41,309 nucleotides of DNA from Mycobacterium sp. 1245111.1. GTDB lineage: Bacteria > Actinomycetota > Actinomycetes > Mycobacteriales > Mycobacteriaceae. The first letter of the stretch is position 1; every line of letters starts with the position of its first letter. Under the pieces are notes generated by a model, which worked only from the letters and a program-made list of their open reading frames with translations, searched no databases and had not been told where the DNA came from. Below, piece after piece: positions 18,799 through 33,291 of this stretch. The stretch is taken from assembly GCF_001673405.1 (NCBI RefSeq), contig NZ_LZLV01000008.1, forward strand, positions 1 to 41,309. The letters run 5' to 3'. The position numbers were made by a program, and so were the translations under genes.

Positions 18799-20294
18799 CA
18801 GCCCTGTTCTTCCGCCTCGCCGCCGGTGGTCCAGGTGCCCGGCACCATCGGCAGCACCGCTCCGCTGCCGAATTCGTCATCGTCGAGGGTAGCCAGACCC
18901 GCTGCAGCCGAGGCCCTTTTGCGTACTGTGCCGGCAAAACCCAGCGGGCCGGCGCCGCTGTCGGAACTCGCCGTCGATCCAGCCCAGTCCGGGTCCACGG
19001 CGATATTCATGTCCATGAATTCGTGAGCGTACCCGCGCATGCCGGCGCGCCGGCGTCGTCTCGACCGGAGTTGGCCGCGATCAGCCGCTGCGGCGGCGGT
19101 TGCCGCGGCGAAGGGTTCGGCGGCTTTCCTCTTGTCGCCGGCGCTGGCGGTGCTGGCCATGTCGGAAGCCGATCCGATCCCGGGCGGGCCGACGGCGTAC
19201 GGCGGCACGAAACCCGGGCCGCCCGCGGGCGGCGGCGATGTCGGCACCGACGTCGCGACCGTCCCGGCCGTGGGCGCGGGTGCTGACGCCGGGGCGGTGG
19301 CCGGCGCGCTCGGCGCACCTATCGCGACGGGACTGCCGGTCGAGGTGGCCGGCAGCGTCGAGGCTTGCGGGGTCGGCGACGGCATCTCGGCGGGGAGTTC
19401 TGGTGTGGCGGGCTGTATGCCGGCCAGTCCTCCCAGTCCTCCGACGCCTCCGAAGACTCCAGCTGGCAGCAGGAACGGAAGCGCCAGGACTTGCGGAAAG
19501 GCTTGAATGGCTTCGATCGCGTGGCCGAACTCGTCTGATGCCAGGGCCCCCACATCGGAGAAGAGCTGAGTGATCCCCTGTGTTGGGTTCTGGGCGATGA
19601 TCCCGGCATCCCTTTGGAAGGTTTGCAAGACTTCCAGGACTCGATTGCTCCACCAGCTCAGGTCGTACGGGGTGCCGCCGTCGTTGTCGATCGGCGGCAG
19701 CGTTCCGCCATCGCCCTCGTCACCGGATTCGCTATCGGCCGCGTGAGCAGAGTTGGAGCTGACGATCTGCGGGGCCGCCTCGGTCTGCGGCGCACCGGCT
19801 AGCGCCGCTGTCGACACAGCCTGGTACGTGGTCATGGTGGTGGCCGCTTGGACCCACATGCGTACGTAGTCGGCTTCGTTGACGGCGATCGGAATCGTGT
19901 TGACGCCAAAGAAATTCGTCGCCGTCAACACCCCGTGCACCACGTGGTTGGTGGCCAGCTCCGGCAAGGTCGGCATGGCGGCCAGCGCCGCGGTGTAGGC
20001 AGCCGCCGCCGTCTCGTGCTGGGCGGCTTCGGCGGCGCTCTTGGCGCCGGCCTGCATCAGCCAGGTCAGGTAGGGCGCGTGCGCGGCCACGTAGCGCTCG
20101 GCGGTCGGGCCCTGCCACGCCCCGGCCTGCACCGCGGCCAGCACGCCGCTGAGCTCTTCGGCGACCGAGGAGTATTCCGCGCTTAGCGAACTCCACGCGC
20201 TCGCCGCCGCCAGCAGCGAGCCCGGACCCGGGCCGCTGCTGAGCAACGCCGAGTGCACCTCCGGCGGCGCTGCCATCCATATCGGCGTCGTCAT
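18798..20294 (-). CDS. PPE family protein, PPW subfamily (island copy 3)
   Basis: A 498-residue PPE protein from ATG 20294 ([20 protein letters not shown]); an upstream in-frame start adds only promoter DNA. It has the PPE signature [20 protein letters not shown], a Gly/Asp-rich variable region, an Ala/Pro linker and the terminal module: Arg cluster, [19 protein letters not shown] and PMVPGTW. It is the leading gene of a coupled operon with the JmjC oxygenase and sulfotransferase, and the stop TGA overlaps the next ATG. Its upstream region shares dyad elements with the fourth PPE. No PE partner is adjacent. Confidence 0.94.
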   Translation of the reverse strand: MTTPIWMAAPPEVHSALLSSGPGPGSLLAAASAWSSLSAEYSSVAEELSGVLAAVQAGAWQGPTAERYVAAHAPYLTWLMQAGAKSAAEAAQHETAAAAYTAALAAMPTLPELATNHVVHGVLTATNFFGVNTIPIAVNEADYVRMWVQAATTMTTYQAVSTAALAGAPQTEAAPQIVSSNSAHAADSESGDEGDGGTLPPIDNDGGTPYDLSWWSNRVLEVLQTFQRDAGIIAQNPTQGITQLFSDVGALASDEFGHAIEAIQAFPQVLALPFLLPAGVFGGVGGLGGLAGIQPATPELPAEMPSPTPQASTLPATSTGSPVAIGAPSAPATAPASAPAPTAGTVATSVPTSPPPAGGPGFVPPYAVGPPGIGSASDMASTASAGDKRKAAEPFAAATAAAAADRGQLRSRRRRRAGMRGYAHEFMDMNIAVDPDWAGSTASSDSGAGPLGFAGTVRKRASAAAGLATLDDDEFGSGAVLPMVPGTWTTGGEAEEQG

Positions 20295-20350
20295 CACCGC
20301 ACATCCGCTACCGACGCGGCACATATGTGTGCGATCACGGACAAAGTGAA

Positions 20351-20395
20351 TACGACGTCATGTCGTAGGACAAGACTCGGTACCGGTAGGGGGTA
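20351..20395 (-). promoter_or_regulatory. Promoter/operator block of the PPE-oxygenase operon
   Basis: It contains the dyad TACGAC-GTCAT-GTCGTA (20351-20367) and, 13 bases further upstream, TACCG-GTAGG-GGGTA (20381-20395). The second is one mismatch from TACCC-N5-GGGTA, the RicR copper-repressor site as I recall it. In minus-strand order: ATACCCCCTACCGG, then GTCTTG, then CTACGAC. The same order recurs upstream of the fourth PPE. A further palindrome, CACATATGTG, lies nearer the gene at 20321-20330. Confidence 0.45.
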
Positions 20396-20411
20396 TCCGC
20401 CGGTCGCGGGG

Positions 20412-21917
20412 CTAAGGCGACCCCGCGCCACCCCAGGTGTTCGGCAGCATCGGCAGGCTCGGACCGCCGCCGAAGCCCTCCTCGGACAGCGTCGCAAGCC
20501 CGGTCGCCTGCACCCTGCCTTTGGCCACCGTTCCGGTGAAGCCGAGCGGTCCCGCTCCCCTATCCGTGGCCGCGGCCGTCGCGCCCCAGTCCGGGTCGAC
20601 ATCGATGTTCATGTCCATGTACTCGTGGGCGTGCGCCTGCTGCCGTACGCGCCGACGCCGCCGCGTCCGGGTCCGGTCCTGCGCGCCGGTGGCCACCGCC
20701 GCGGCTGCGGCGGGCGCCTTGGACGCACCGCGCGATGTCGGCTCGTGGGTCTTGGCCTGCGCGTTGAGCGCGGACGCCAGCGAAGCCCCGCCCACCGCGT
20801 ACGGCGGCGGGAAGCCCGGACCGGCGCCCGGCGGCACCGCGCCGGACGCGCCGACCGTGCTTGGCGCCGGGGCGTTCGACACCGCGGGTGCGTGCCCGCC
20901 GCTGGTCCCGATGCTCCCGACGGTCGAGACCGACGGCGTCGCGCTCACCGGTGCGGCACTGACCGGCGTGGCCGGGACGGCCGCGACCGGCGGAACGGAA
21001 ACACTGGGGACGGCCGCGATGCCCGCGAGTCCGGCCAGCCCGGCAAATCCGACGCCGAAGGCCGCGGGGATCGCGAAGGGCAGCAAGAAGGGCGCCGCCT
21101 GCACCAACGGCCAGAACAGGACGGTGGTGTGGAACACGGTCCAGCCGATCGCGGAGGCCAGTGTGGGCGACAGGCCGGGGATCGCCGACTGAAGCGCGTT
21201 GGCGATGCCGCTGGCGAAGGGGTAGGCGGGAAACGGCCACCCGTCCGGGTAGAGCAGTTTGCCCAGCGGCCAGGCGAACCCCTGCGTGTAGTCGCTGAGC
21301 AGCGCGGCTAATTGATCCTGCCACGAGGTGTCCGCAGCAGCTGCGGCTTGTGTTGCCGCGGAGGAGGTTTCGCCGCTCGCCTGCATGATTTGCGGTGCCG
21401 GCTCGGCCGGTGGAACCGCGGCGAGAGCCGAACCGGCGACGGCCTGGTAGGTGCTCATAGTCGTCGCGGCCTGCACCCACATGCGCACGTAGTCGGCCTC
21501 GTTGAGCGCGATCGGAATCGTGTTGATGCCAAAGAAATTCGTCGCCGTCAGCACCCCGTGGACCACGTGGTTGGTGGCCAACTCGGGCAACGTCGGCATC
21601 GCGGCCAGTGCCCCGGTGTAGGCCGCGGCTGCGGTCTCGTGCTGGGCCGCCGCGACCGCACTGTCGGCGCTGGCCTGCATCAGCCAGGCCAGGTACGGGG
21701 CGTGGGCGGCGACGTATCGCTCGGCGCTGGGGCCCTGCCAGGCACCGGTCTGCACGGCCGCCAGCACCGTGGTCAGCTCGTCGGCCACCTCGGCGTACTC
21801 GGTGCTCAGCGCCGACCAGGCGGTCGCCGCGGTCAGCAGCGAGCCCGGCCCGGGGCCGCTGCTCAGCAGTGTCGAATGGACTTCGGGCGGCAGGGCCATC
21901 CAGATCGGCGCGGTCAT
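20412..21917 (-). CDS. PPE family protein, PPW subfamily (island copy 4)
   Basis: A 501-residue PPE protein from ATG 21917 with GAGG just upstream. The frame stays open far upstream through ctaB, but that part is an antisense-like artefact. The N-terminal domain has [40 protein letters not shown] and [20 protein letters not shown]. The C-terminus has [15 protein letters not shown] (nearly the same as copy 2), an Arg cluster, [19 protein letters not shown] and PMLPNTW. It appears monocistronic, with a 117-base gap before copy 3 holding that operon's promoter block. No PE partner is adjacent. Confidence 0.94.
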   Translation of the reverse strand: MTAPIWMALPPEVHSTLLSSGPGPGSLLTAATAWSALSTEYAEVADELTTVLAAVQTGAWQGPSAERYVAAHAPYLAWLMQASADSAVAAAQHETAAAAYTGALAAMPTLPELATNHVVHGVLTATNFFGINTIPIALNEADYVRMWVQAATTMSTYQAVAGSALAAVPPAEPAPQIMQASGETSSAATQAAAAADTSWQDQLAALLSDYTQGFAWPLGKLLYPDGWPFPAYPFASGIANALQSAIPGLSPTLASAIGWTVFHTTVLFWPLVQAAPFLLPFAIPAAFGVGFAGLAGLAGIAAVPSVSVPPVAAVPATPVSAAPVSATPSVSTVGSIGTSGGHAPAVSNAPAPSTVGASGAVPPGAGPGFPPPYAVGGASLASALNAQAKTHEPTSRGASKAPAAAAAVATGAQDRTRTRRRRRVRQQAHAHEYMDMNIDVDPDWGATAAATDRGAGPLGFTGTVAKGRVQATGLATLSEEGFGGGPSLPMLPNTWGGAGSP

Positions 21918-21941
21918 AACCTCATCACGACGGCATTGAAA

Positions 21942-21979
21942 ACTACGCCGCGTCGTAGTCGCAAGACCCCGTCGGGGTA
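21942..21979 (-). promoter_or_regulatory. Promoter/operator block of PPE copy 4
   Basis: A dyad, ACTACG-CCGCGT-CGTAGT (21942-21959), is followed upstream by GACCC-CGTCG-GGGTA (21965-21979), one mismatch from TACCC-N5-GGGTA. A second GGGGTAT follows directly. On the minus strand the order ATACCCCATACC, GTCTTG, CTACGAC matches the block upstream of copy 3. The dyad is 24 bases upstream of the start codon, so a bound repressor would cover the promoter. Confidence 0.45.
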
Positions 21980-22015
21980 TGGGGTATTCGCAGGTCCGGG
22001 ACCTGTGGCTGAGGA

Positions 22016-22936
22016 TCAGACCCGCAACAGCGTGGGCAGCGCGAGCGCCGAATCGAGCGCCAGAGCACAGAACACGACCGCGAGATAGTTGTTCGACTGC
22101 AGGAACAACCGCAACGGCTTCACCGGCTCGCCGCGTCGTACGCCGGCGTAGAGCTGGTGTGCCATGGCCAGGAACCACACGCCGGCCACCACGGCCACCG
22201 CGGTGTAGAGCCAGCCCGCGGCCAGCGCGAGCGCCAGCGTCGCGGCGACGGTCAGCCAGGTGTACACCAGGATCTGCTTGGTGACCTGACGTTCGGTCGC
22301 CACGGCCGGCAGCATTGGGATCCCAGCCGCCTGGTAGTCCTCCTTGTAGCGCATCGCCAGCGCCCAGGTGTGTGGCGGCGTCCAGAAGAAGATGATCGCG
22401 AACATGACCAGCGCCGGCCAGCCGATGGTTCCGGTGACCGCCGACCAGGCGATCATCACCGGCATGCAGCCGGCCGCGCCGCCCCAGACCACGTTCTGGG
22501 AGGTGCGACGCTTGAGTAGCAGGGTGTAGACGAAGACGTAGAACGCGATCGTGCCCACCGCCAGCAGGCCGGACAGCAGATTGGTCGTCCACCACAGCCA
22601 CGCGAACGAGGCGACGCTCAGCGTCAAGCCGAAAATCAAAGCGTTGCGGGTCGGCACGGCGGCCCGCGCCAGCGGACGGCGCGCGGTGCGCTTCATCATC
22701 TTGTCGATGTCGGCGTCGGCCACACAGTTCAAGGTGTTGGCGCCCCCGGCGGCGAGCATTCCGCCGACCAGCGTGTCGAAAATCAGCAACGGGTTCACGC
22801 TGCCGCGGTGGGCGAGCAACATCGCCGGAATCGCGGTGACCAGCAGCAGTTCGATGACCCGCGGCTTGGTCAGCGCCAAATAGGCCAGCAAGGTACCGCT
22901 GACTCGGCTCGGCGCAACGCGCTCGCGAATGCTCAC
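22016..22936 (-). CDS. ctaB: Protoheme IX farnesyltransferase CtaB (heme O synthase)
   Basis: Adds a farnesyl group to heme B to give heme O, the substrate of CtaA. The 306-residue product starts at GTG 22936 ([14 protein letters not shown]) with GAGGAG nine bases upstream; the longer frame to 23011 is untranslated DNA. UbiA-family signatures are the first Asp-rich motif [22 protein letters not shown] and the second region [16 protein letters not shown]. About nine hydrophobic helices are seen, including [13 protein letters not shown]. It diverges from tkt across about 240 bases. Confidence 0.94.
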   Translation of the reverse strand: MSIRERVAPSRVSGTLLAYLALTKPRVIELLLVTAIPAMLLAHRGSVNPLLIFDTLVGGMLAAGGANTLNCVADADIDKMMKRTARRPLARAAVPTRNALIFGLTLSVASFAWLWWTTNLLSGLLAVGTIAFYVFVYTLLLKRRTSQNVVWGGAAGCMPVMIAWSAVTGTIGWPALVMFAIIFFWTPPHTWALAMRYKEDYQAAGIPMLPAVATERQVTKQILVYTWLTVAATLALALAAGWLYTAVAVVAGVWFLAMAHQLYAGVRRGEPVKPLRLFLQSNNYLAVVFCALALDSALALPTLLRV

Positions 22937-23129
22937 GCAAGAACTCCTCGGATCACAGCAGCGCGCAGCTTCTACTACGCACGATGGTAGACGGGACGAC
23001 TTGCCCAGCATGCACCGCAGTACCTATTCGCAGCCAATCGGCACGGTGCGAGGCGCAACGGGCAGTTGACGGGGACTGAACAATCGGGAAGCCGAAATAC
23101 GCACTAACACGGCCGCAACGTTCCGGCAT

Positions 23130-23135
23130 TAGGGT
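23130..23135 (+). promoter_or_regulatory. -10-like element for tkt in the ctaB-tkt gap
   Basis: TAGGGT fits TANNNT and lies 40 bases before the GTG start of tkt, giving a short leader that contains CGAGG (23160-23164) as a weak ribosome binding site. The 239-base gap (22937-23175) shows no other gene and no PE_PGRS remnant. A partial dyad, TCTAC-N11-GTAGA (22970-22990), is upstream of ctaB. Confidence 0.35.
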
Positions 23136-23175
23136 GGGACCAGGATCATTCGCCCGACCCGAGGACTTCACTGAA

Positions 23176-25278
<2,103 letters not shown>

Positions 25279-25293
25279 CCGAAGGGAAAGACG

Positions 25294-26412
25294 ATGACTC
25301 AGAATCCCAACCTCGCTGCCCTGAGCTCCGCGGGTGTATCGGTGTGGCTGGACGACCTGTCTCGCCAGCGCTTGCAGTCCGGCAACCTGCAGGAGCTCAT
25401 CGACACCAAGAGCGTCGTCGGGGTCACCACCAACCCGTCGATCTTCCAGAAGGCGCTCAGCGAGGGCGATGCCTATGACGCACAGGTCGCCGAACTCGCA
25501 GAGCGCGGCGCGGATGTCGACGCCACCATTCGGACCGTGACCACCGACGATGTCCGCAACGGTTGCGACGTGCTGCGGCCGCAGTGGGAGGCCTCCGACG
25601 GCGTCGACGGCCGGGTGTCCATCGAGGTCGATCCGCGGTTGGCACACGACACCGACAAGACCGTCGCCCAGGCCATCGAGCTGTGGAAGATCGTCGACCG
25701 CCCAAACCTGCTGATCAAGATTCCGGCCACCAAGGCCGGCCTGCCCGCCATCAGTGCCGTTCTGGCGGAAGGGATTTCGGTCAACGTCACCCTGATCTTC
25801 TCGGTCGAGCGACACCGCGAGGTGATGGACGCCTACCTCGCCGGACTGGAAGCCGCCAAGGCCGCCGGGCATGACGTATCCAAAATCCATTCGGTGGCAT
25901 CGTTTTTCGTGTCGCGCGTCGACACCGAGATCGACAAGCGACTGGAGAAGATCGGCTCGGATGACGCGCTGGCGCTGCGCGGGCAGGCCGGCGTCGCCAA
26001 CGCGCGGCTGGCCTACGCGGCCTACCAGGAAGTGTTCGTCGGTGGTGACCGCTTCGCCGCGCTCGAGCGCGAGGGGGCACGGGTGCAGCGTCCGCTGTGG
26101 GCCTCGACCGGGGTGAAGAACCCCGACTACTCCGACACGCTGTATGTCACCGAACTGGTGGCACCGAACACCGTCAACACCATGCCGGAGGCCACGATCG
26201 ATGCGGTGGCTGACCACGGGATCGTCACGGGCGACACCGTCACCGGCACCGCGTCGGCCGCCCAGGAGGTGTTCGACAAGCTCGACGCGATCGGCATCGA
26301 CTTGACCGACGTGTTCCTGGTGCTGGAGAACGAAGGCGTCGAGAAATTCGAGGCCTCGTGGAAAGAGCTGCTGGACGCGACTGAGGCTCAGCTGCAGTCC
26401 GCCGACAAATGA
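25294..26412 (+). CDS. tal: Transaldolase
   Basis: Moves a dihydroxyacetone unit between sugar phosphates through a Schiff base. It has 372 residues, starting [20 protein letters not shown], with GAAGGGAAAG upstream. The conserved segments are [15 protein letters not shown] near the N-terminus, the active-site Lys region [18 protein letters not shown] and the later [19 protein letters not shown]. The length matches the larger actinobacterial type. It follows tkt closely, and its stop overlaps the zwf ATG by 4 nt. Confidence 0.96.
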   Translation: MTQNPNLAALSSAGVSVWLDDLSRQRLQSGNLQELIDTKSVVGVTTNPSIFQKALSEGDAYDAQVAELAERGADVDATIRTVTTDDVRNGCDVLRPQWEASDGVDGRVSIEVDPRLAHDTDKTVAQAIELWKIVDRPNLLIKIPATKAGLPAISAVLAEGISVNVTLIFSVERHREVMDAYLAGLEAAKAAGHDVSKIHSVASFFVSRVDTEIDKRLEKIGSDDALALRGQAGVANARLAYAAYQEVFVGGDRFAALEREGARVQRPLWASTGVKNPDYSDTLYVTELVAPNTVNTMPEATIDAVADHGIVTGDTVTGTASAAQEVFDKLDAIGIDLTDVFLVLENEGVEKFEASWKELLDATEAQLQSADK

Positions 26413-27959
26413 GTCCAGCCGGAACCCGGGCCGGTTCTGGGCAATGGCGAAATCCGTTGCGGGACAAGTGCGATAAGCGCCTGCCACAAATCGCCCCGCC
26501 CTGCACGGTGGTGATCTTCGGCGTGACCGGCGATTTGGCCCGCAAAAAGGTGGTGCCGGCCATCTATGACCTGGCCAACCGGGGCTTGCTAGCGCCCAAC
26601 TTCGCGTTGGTGGGCTTCGCCCGCCGCGATTGGCACGACGAGGACTTCGCCAACGAGGTTCAGGAATCGGTTAAGGCGCACTCCCGCACGCCGTTCCGTC
26701 AGGCCATCTGGGACCGGCTCGCCGACGGATGCCGTTTCGTGAAAGGCACTTTCGATGACGACGCCGCGTTCACGCGGCTGGCCGAGACATTGGACAAGCT
26801 CGACGCCGAGCGGGGTATCGGTGGCAACCACGCGTTCTACTTCGCCATTCCCCCCAAGAGCTTCCCGACCGTCTGCGAGCAGTTGGACAAGGCAGGCTTG
26901 GCGCGGGCGCGCGAGGACAGCTGGAGTCGGGTCGTCATCGAGAAACCGTTCGGCCACGATCTCGACAGTGCCCGCGAGCTCAACAAAGTGGTGAACAGCG
27001 TTTTCCCCGAGGACTCGGTGTTTCGCATCGACCACTATCTGGGCAAGGAGACGGTTCAGAACATCTTGGCGCTGCGCTTCGCCAACCAGCTGTTCGACCC
27101 GATCTGGAATAACCATTACGTCGACCACGTGCAGATCACCATGGCCGAAGACATCGGTCTGGGCGGCCGCGGCGGCTACTACGACGGGATCGGCGCCGCC
27201 CGCGACGTCATCCAGAACCACCTGACACAGCTGCTGGCCCTGACGGCGATGGAAGAGCCGGTGAGCTTCCAACCGACAGAATTGCAGACCGAGAAGATCA
27301 AGGTGCTCTCCGCGATCGAGTTGGCGGAGCCGTTGGAGGAGACCACTTCTCGCGGGCAGTACACCGCCGGCTGGCAGGGCGGCGAGCGCGTGGTGGGACT
27401 GCTCGAGGAGCAGGGCTTCTCCCCGGAGTCCACTACGGAGACGTTCGCCGCCATCACGCTCGAAGTCAAGACGCGCCGATGGGCCGGCGTCCCGTTTTAT
27501 CTGCGCACCGGAAAACGGTTGGGCCGCAGGGTAACCGAGATCGCACTGGTGTTCAAGCGGGCACCTCATCTGCCGTTCGACGCGACGATGACCGACGAAT
27601 TGGGCGCCAACGCCTTGGTCATTCGGGTACAACCGGACGAAGGCGTCACGTTGCGGTTCGGGTCGAAGGTGCCGGGCAGCATGGAAGTGCGCGACGTCAA
27701 CATGGACTTCTCGTACGGCTCGGCGTTCGCCGAGGACTCCCCCGAAGCCTACGAACGGCTGATCCTGGACGTGCTCTTGGGTGAGCCCTCACTGTTCCCG
27801 GTGAACGCAGAAGTCGAATTAGCCTGGGAGATATTGGATCCCGCGCTCGACTACTGGGCCGATCATGGCAAGCCCGACCCCTACGAGGCGGGTACTTGGG
27901 GCCCGGCGTCGGCATTCGAGATGCTGCGGCGCACCGGGCGAGAATGGCGGCGACCGTGA
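26409..27959 (+). CDS. zwf: Glucose-6-phosphate dehydrogenase
   Basis: The first step of the oxidative pentose phosphate pathway, making 6-phosphogluconolactone and NADPH. It has 516 residues, beginning [20 protein letters not shown]. The NADP-binding motif is [20 protein letters not shown], and the catalytic/substrate motif is [14 protein letters not shown]. The C-terminal beta domain ends in [12 protein letters not shown]. It is coupled to tal (ATGA) and to opcA (GTGA). It corresponds to the zwf2 gene of this operon in M. tuberculosis. Confidence 0.96.
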   Translation: MSPAGTRAGSGQWRNPLRDKCDKRLPQIAPPCTVVIFGVTGDLARKKVVPAIYDLANRGLLAPNFALVGFARRDWHDEDFANEVQESVKAHSRTPFRQAIWDRLADGCRFVKGTFDDDAAFTRLAETLDKLDAERGIGGNHAFYFAIPPKSFPTVCEQLDKAGLARAREDSWSRVVIEKPFGHDLDSARELNKVVNSVFPEDSVFRIDHYLGKETVQNILALRFANQLFDPIWNNHYVDHVQITMAEDIGLGGRGGYYDGIGAARDVIQNHLTQLLALTAMEEPVSFQPTELQTEKIKVLSAIELAEPLEETTSRGQYTAGWQGGERVVGLLEEQGFSPESTTETFAAITLEVKTRRWAGVPFYLRTGKRLGRRVTEIALVFKRAPHLPFDATMTDELGANALVIRVQPDEGVTLRFGSKVPGSMEVRDVNMDFSYGSAFAEDSPEAYERLILDVLLGEPSLFPVNAEVELAWEILDPALDYWADHGKPDPYEAGTWGPASAFEMLRRTGREWRRP

Positions 27960-28867
27960 TTCTCGAATTGCCCGACACGAGCACCACCGAGATCAACAAG
28001 AAGCTCAACGAGCTTCGCGAGAAGACCGGCGCGGTCACTCTCGGCCGGGTGTTGACGCTCGTGATCGCCCCCGGCAGCGACGCACTGCTGGAGGAATCCA
28101 TCGAAGCCGCGAATGTGGCCAGCCACGAACACCCGAGTCGGGTGATCGTGGTGGTGGCAGGCGACGCCGACGCCGCCGATGCGCGCCTGGACGCCCAATT
28201 GCGGGTCGGCGGCGACGCCGGCGCGGCCGAAGTGGTGGTTCTGCGACTATCCGGGCCCCTGGCCGGCCACAACAGCAGCGTCGTCGTCCCATTCCTGTTA
28301 CCCGACATCCCCGTGGTGGCCTGGTGGCCAGACATCGCCCCTGCGGTACCCGCGCAAGACCCATTGGGTCAGTTGGCAATTCGTCGGATAACGGATGCGA
28401 CCAACGGAGCGGACCCGTTGTCGGCAATCAAAAGCAGGCTACCGGGTTACACCCCCGGCGACACCGACCTGGCCTGGAGCCGGATCACCTACTGGCGGGC
28501 GCTGCTCGCGTCGGCGATCGATCAGCCGCCACACGAGCCGATCACCTCAGCGGTGGTGTCGGGCCTGAAAGGCGAACCGGCGCTGGATATCCTGGCCGGC
28601 TGGTTGGCCAGCCGGATCGACGGCCCGGTGCGCCGCGTCGTGGGCGAGCTCAAGGTCGAACTCGAGCGGCCCACTGAGACGGTGGTACTGCGCAGGCCCC
28701 AGACAGGCGTGACGGCGACGTTGAGCCGCACCGGCAAGCCGGACGCACTCGTTCCGCTGCACCGGCGCGACGTCCCCGAATGCCTCGCCGAAGATCTCCG
28801 GCGACTGGATGCCGACACCATTTACTTTGCCGCGTTGGAAGGTATCGATCGGGTGGAGTACGCATGA
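27956..28867 (+). CDS. opcA: Glucose-6-phosphate dehydrogenase assembly protein OpcA
   Basis: A partner protein needed for full activity and oligomerisation of Zwf in actinobacteria and cyanobacteria. GTG 27956 is chosen because it overlaps the zwf TGA by 4 nt and gives 303 residues; ATG 27944 is four codons upstream and possible. It begins [20 protein letters not shown]. Recognisable parts are [33 protein letters not shown] and the C-terminal [20 protein letters not shown]. It has no catalytic motif. Its stop overlaps the pgl ATG by 4 nt. Confidence 0.93.
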   Translation: MILELPDTSTTEINKKLNELREKTGAVTLGRVLTLVIAPGSDALLEESIEAANVASHEHPSRVIVVVAGDADAADARLDAQLRVGGDAGAAEVVVLRLSGPLAGHNSSVVVPFLLPDIPVVAWWPDIAPAVPAQDPLGQLAIRRITDATNGADPLSAIKSRLPGYTPGDTDLAWSRITYWRALLASAIDQPPHEPITSAVVSGLKGEPALDILAGWLASRIDGPVRRVVGELKVELERPTETVVLRRPQTGVTATLSRTGKPDALVPLHRRDVPECLAEDLRRLDADTIYFAALEGIDRVEYA

Positions 28868-29607
28868 GCACCTCTGTAGAAACGTTCGACGACGGCGACG
28901 CACTCGTGACCGCCGCGGGCGAACGCTTGATCGCCGTCGTCGAAGACGCGATCGCCGCCCGCGGAAAGGCGCTGGTGGTGCTGACCGGCGGCGGTAACGG
29001 CAACAAGCTGATGCGCTTCCTCGCGACACACGCCGGCCGCATCGACTGGGCCAACGTGCATGTCTTCTGGGGTGACGAGCGGTACGTCACCGAGGACGAC
29101 GACGAACGCAACGAGAAGCAGGCCCGCGAGGCGTTGCTGGATCACGTCGACATTCCGGCTCGCAATGTGCACGCGATGGCGGCTGCCGATGGCGAATTCG
29201 GCAACGATATAGCCGCCGCCGCACTGGCCTACGAGCAGATCCTGGCCGCCAACGCCGACCCCGGCGATCCCGCCCCTAATTTCGACGTCCATCTGCTCGG
29301 CGTGGGACCCGAGGGACACATTAACTCGCTGTTCCCGGACACACCGGCCGTGCGCGAGACAACTCGCTTGGTGGTCGATGTCGAGAATTCGCCGAAACCA
29401 CCACCGCTGCGAATCACCCTGACACTGCCCGCAATTCGGCGGTCCCGCGAGGTCTGGCTGTTGGTGTCGGGCGCCGAGAAGGCCGAGGCGGTGGCCGGCG
29501 CTGTCGGCGGTGCCGACCCGGTGTCGATTCCGGCGGCCGGCGCCGTCGGTCGCGAGCACACGATCTGGTTCCTCGACAGGGGCGCCGCCAGCGAGCTGCC
29601 CGCCTAG
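28864..29607 (+). CDS. pgl: 6-phosphogluconolactonase
   Basis: Hydrolyses 6-phosphogluconolactone, the Zwf product, to 6-phosphogluconate. ATG 28864 ([20 protein letters not shown]) gives 247 residues and overlaps the opcA stop (ATGA). Family motifs are [17 protein letters not shown], the substrate-binding [11 protein letters not shown], and [18 protein letters not shown] with the catalytic His. The fold resembles glucosamine-6-phosphate deaminase, but the genetic context settles the function. It is the last gene of the operon, and a small hairpin follows its stop. Confidence 0.95.
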   Translation: MSTSVETFDDGDALVTAAGERLIAVVEDAIAARGKALVVLTGGGNGNKLMRFLATHAGRIDWANVHVFWGDERYVTEDDDERNEKQAREALLDHVDIPARNVHAMAAADGEFGNDIAAAALAYEQILAANADPGDPAPNFDVHLLGVGPEGHINSLFPDTPAVRETTRLVVDVENSPKPPPLRITLTLPAIRRSREVWLLVSGAEKAEAVAGAVGGADPVSIPAAGAVGREHTIWFLDRGAASELPA

Positions 29608-29729
29608 CCCGACCGCCGGTCGGTCTGCCCGTCCGCGTAGCCGCGCGCGTACTCCAGCAGGCGCTGGACGATGTCGGGTGAGTGGCCGATCACGGCGGCG
29701 CAGTGCTGCTCAGATTCTCGTCGGTGCAT
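29604..29729 (-). CDS. Possible 41-residue small protein
   Basis: A short reading frame, ATG 29729 to TAG, whose stop overlaps the pgl stop tail-to-tail. The product begins [20 protein letters not shown] and ends [14 protein letters not shown]. The helical stretch [19 protein letters not shown] looks protein-like rather than random. No family is recognised and no clear ribosome binding site is visible. It diverges from the coiled-coil gene across a small inverted repeat. It could equally be a chance frame in a GC-rich gap. Confidence 0.35.
   Translation of the reverse strand: MHRRESEQHCAAVIGHSPDIVQRLLEYARGYADGQTDRRSG
29609..29623 (+). terminator. Hairpin after pgl
   Basis: CCGACC-GCC-GGTCGG forms a perfect 6-bp stem two bases after the pgl stop, at the end of the pentose-phosphate operon. 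There is no U run. It also lies inside the 3' end of the small minus-strand frame. Confidence 0.4.
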
Positions 29730-29747
29730 ATCCGATCAGATGGATAT
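29728..29747. promoter_or_regulatory. Inverted repeat between divergent small genes
   Basis: ATATCC-GATCAGAT-GGATAT is a 6+6 dyad, A/T-rich against its surroundings. It begins at the small ORF's start codon and ends 30 bases before the coiled-coil gene start. It could be an operator or a pair of -10-like elements serving both directions. No regulator is recognised. Confidence 0.35.
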
Positions 29748-29777
29748 CCGGTCCCGCCGGTTCCGTCGACCGTCATA

Positions 29778-30172
29778 ATGAGCGATATGGCAGATAAAAG
29801 CGCCGGTGATCGCCCAGCGCGGCAGCGGATCAAGACGCTCACCCAAGCGGCGATGAATGCCGACGTCACCGTCAACCAGCTCGAAGACATCCTGGGTGGC
29901 CTGGGCGACACGTTGGGCGACTTGAACACGTCTCTCACGAACCTCAACGGCGCCGTGAACCGCCTGGACAACGGCCTCGACCACTTCGAAGCCACCCTCG
30001 GCCGGATTGACGACCTGATGAAGCGGCTGGTGACGCTGGTGGCGCCGGTCGAGGCGATCGTCGAGCGCATCGACTACATGGTCGGCGTGGGCGAGACGGT
30101 GATGTCGCCGCTGTCGGTCACCGAACACGCAGTCCGCAACGCGTTCAACGCCTTACGCAATCGCGGTAGTCG

Positions 30173-30176
<4 letters not shown>
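29778..30176 (+). CDS. Small coiled-coil protein of unknown function
   Basis: A 132-residue protein from ATG 29778 ([20 protein letters not shown]); a second ATG at 29787 would give 129 residues. The centre has hydrophobic-heptad character with Leu/Ile every three to four residues, for example [20 protein letters not shown] and the [20 protein letters not shown] stretch. Together with [20 protein letters not shown] this predicts a long amphipathic helix bundle. No enzyme motif is seen. In position it corresponds to the Rv1444c hypothetical gene next to pgl. Its stop overlaps the convergent ppc stop. Confidence 0.75.
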
Positions 30177-32965
<2,789 letters not shown>

Positions 32966-33010
32966 ACCTACCAGTATCAGGGCGGCTGGCCGACTTCGCC
33001 TTTCGTGGAG

Positions 33011-33247
33011 TCAGGCGTTGTATTTGATGCGCAGCGCCATACCGACGATGGCGACCAACCAGATGCCGACGACGAACAACGTCAGTCGGTCGAGGTTCTT
33101 CTCCACCACCGTCGAACCGGACAGACTGGACTGCACGCCACCACCGAACAGCGTGGACAGACCACCACCCTTGGCGCGGTGCAACAGCACCAGCAGTACC
33201 ACCAGAATGCTGGTGACCACCAGGGTGATCTGCAGGGCCAATTCCAT
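33011..33247 (-). CDS. secG: Protein translocase subunit SecG
   Basis: A small accessory subunit of the SecYEG channel. ATG 33247 (MELALQITLVVTSILVVLLV) gives 78 residues; three upstream codons in the longer frame are not needed. Two membrane helices flank the conserved cytoplasmic loop HRAKGGGLSTLFGGG. The second helix is LTLFVVGIWLVAIVGMALRI. It lies 45 bases upstream of ppc on the same strand. Confidence 0.95.
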   Translation of the reverse strand: MELALQITLVVTSILVVLLVLLHRAKGGGLSTLFGGGVQSSLSGSTVVEKNLDRLTLFVVGIWLVAIVGMALRIKYNA

Positions 33248-33291
33248 GGACGACACCTTACCGGGCCGCGGCGACCCGGCTCAGACCGGCG

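Noticed and set aside
20321..20330. CACATATGTG palindrome upstream of PPE copy 3 as a CRP-like site
   Set aside because: It lacks the TGTGA-N6-TCACA pattern of mycobacterial CRP sites; short palindromes of this kind are frequent.
21918..22940. In-frame 5' extension of PPE copy 4 through ctaB (an 842-codon frame)
   Set aside because: The PPE domain starts cleanly at MTAPIW with a ribosome binding site, and the extension is out of frame with ctaB and Arg/Gly-rich.
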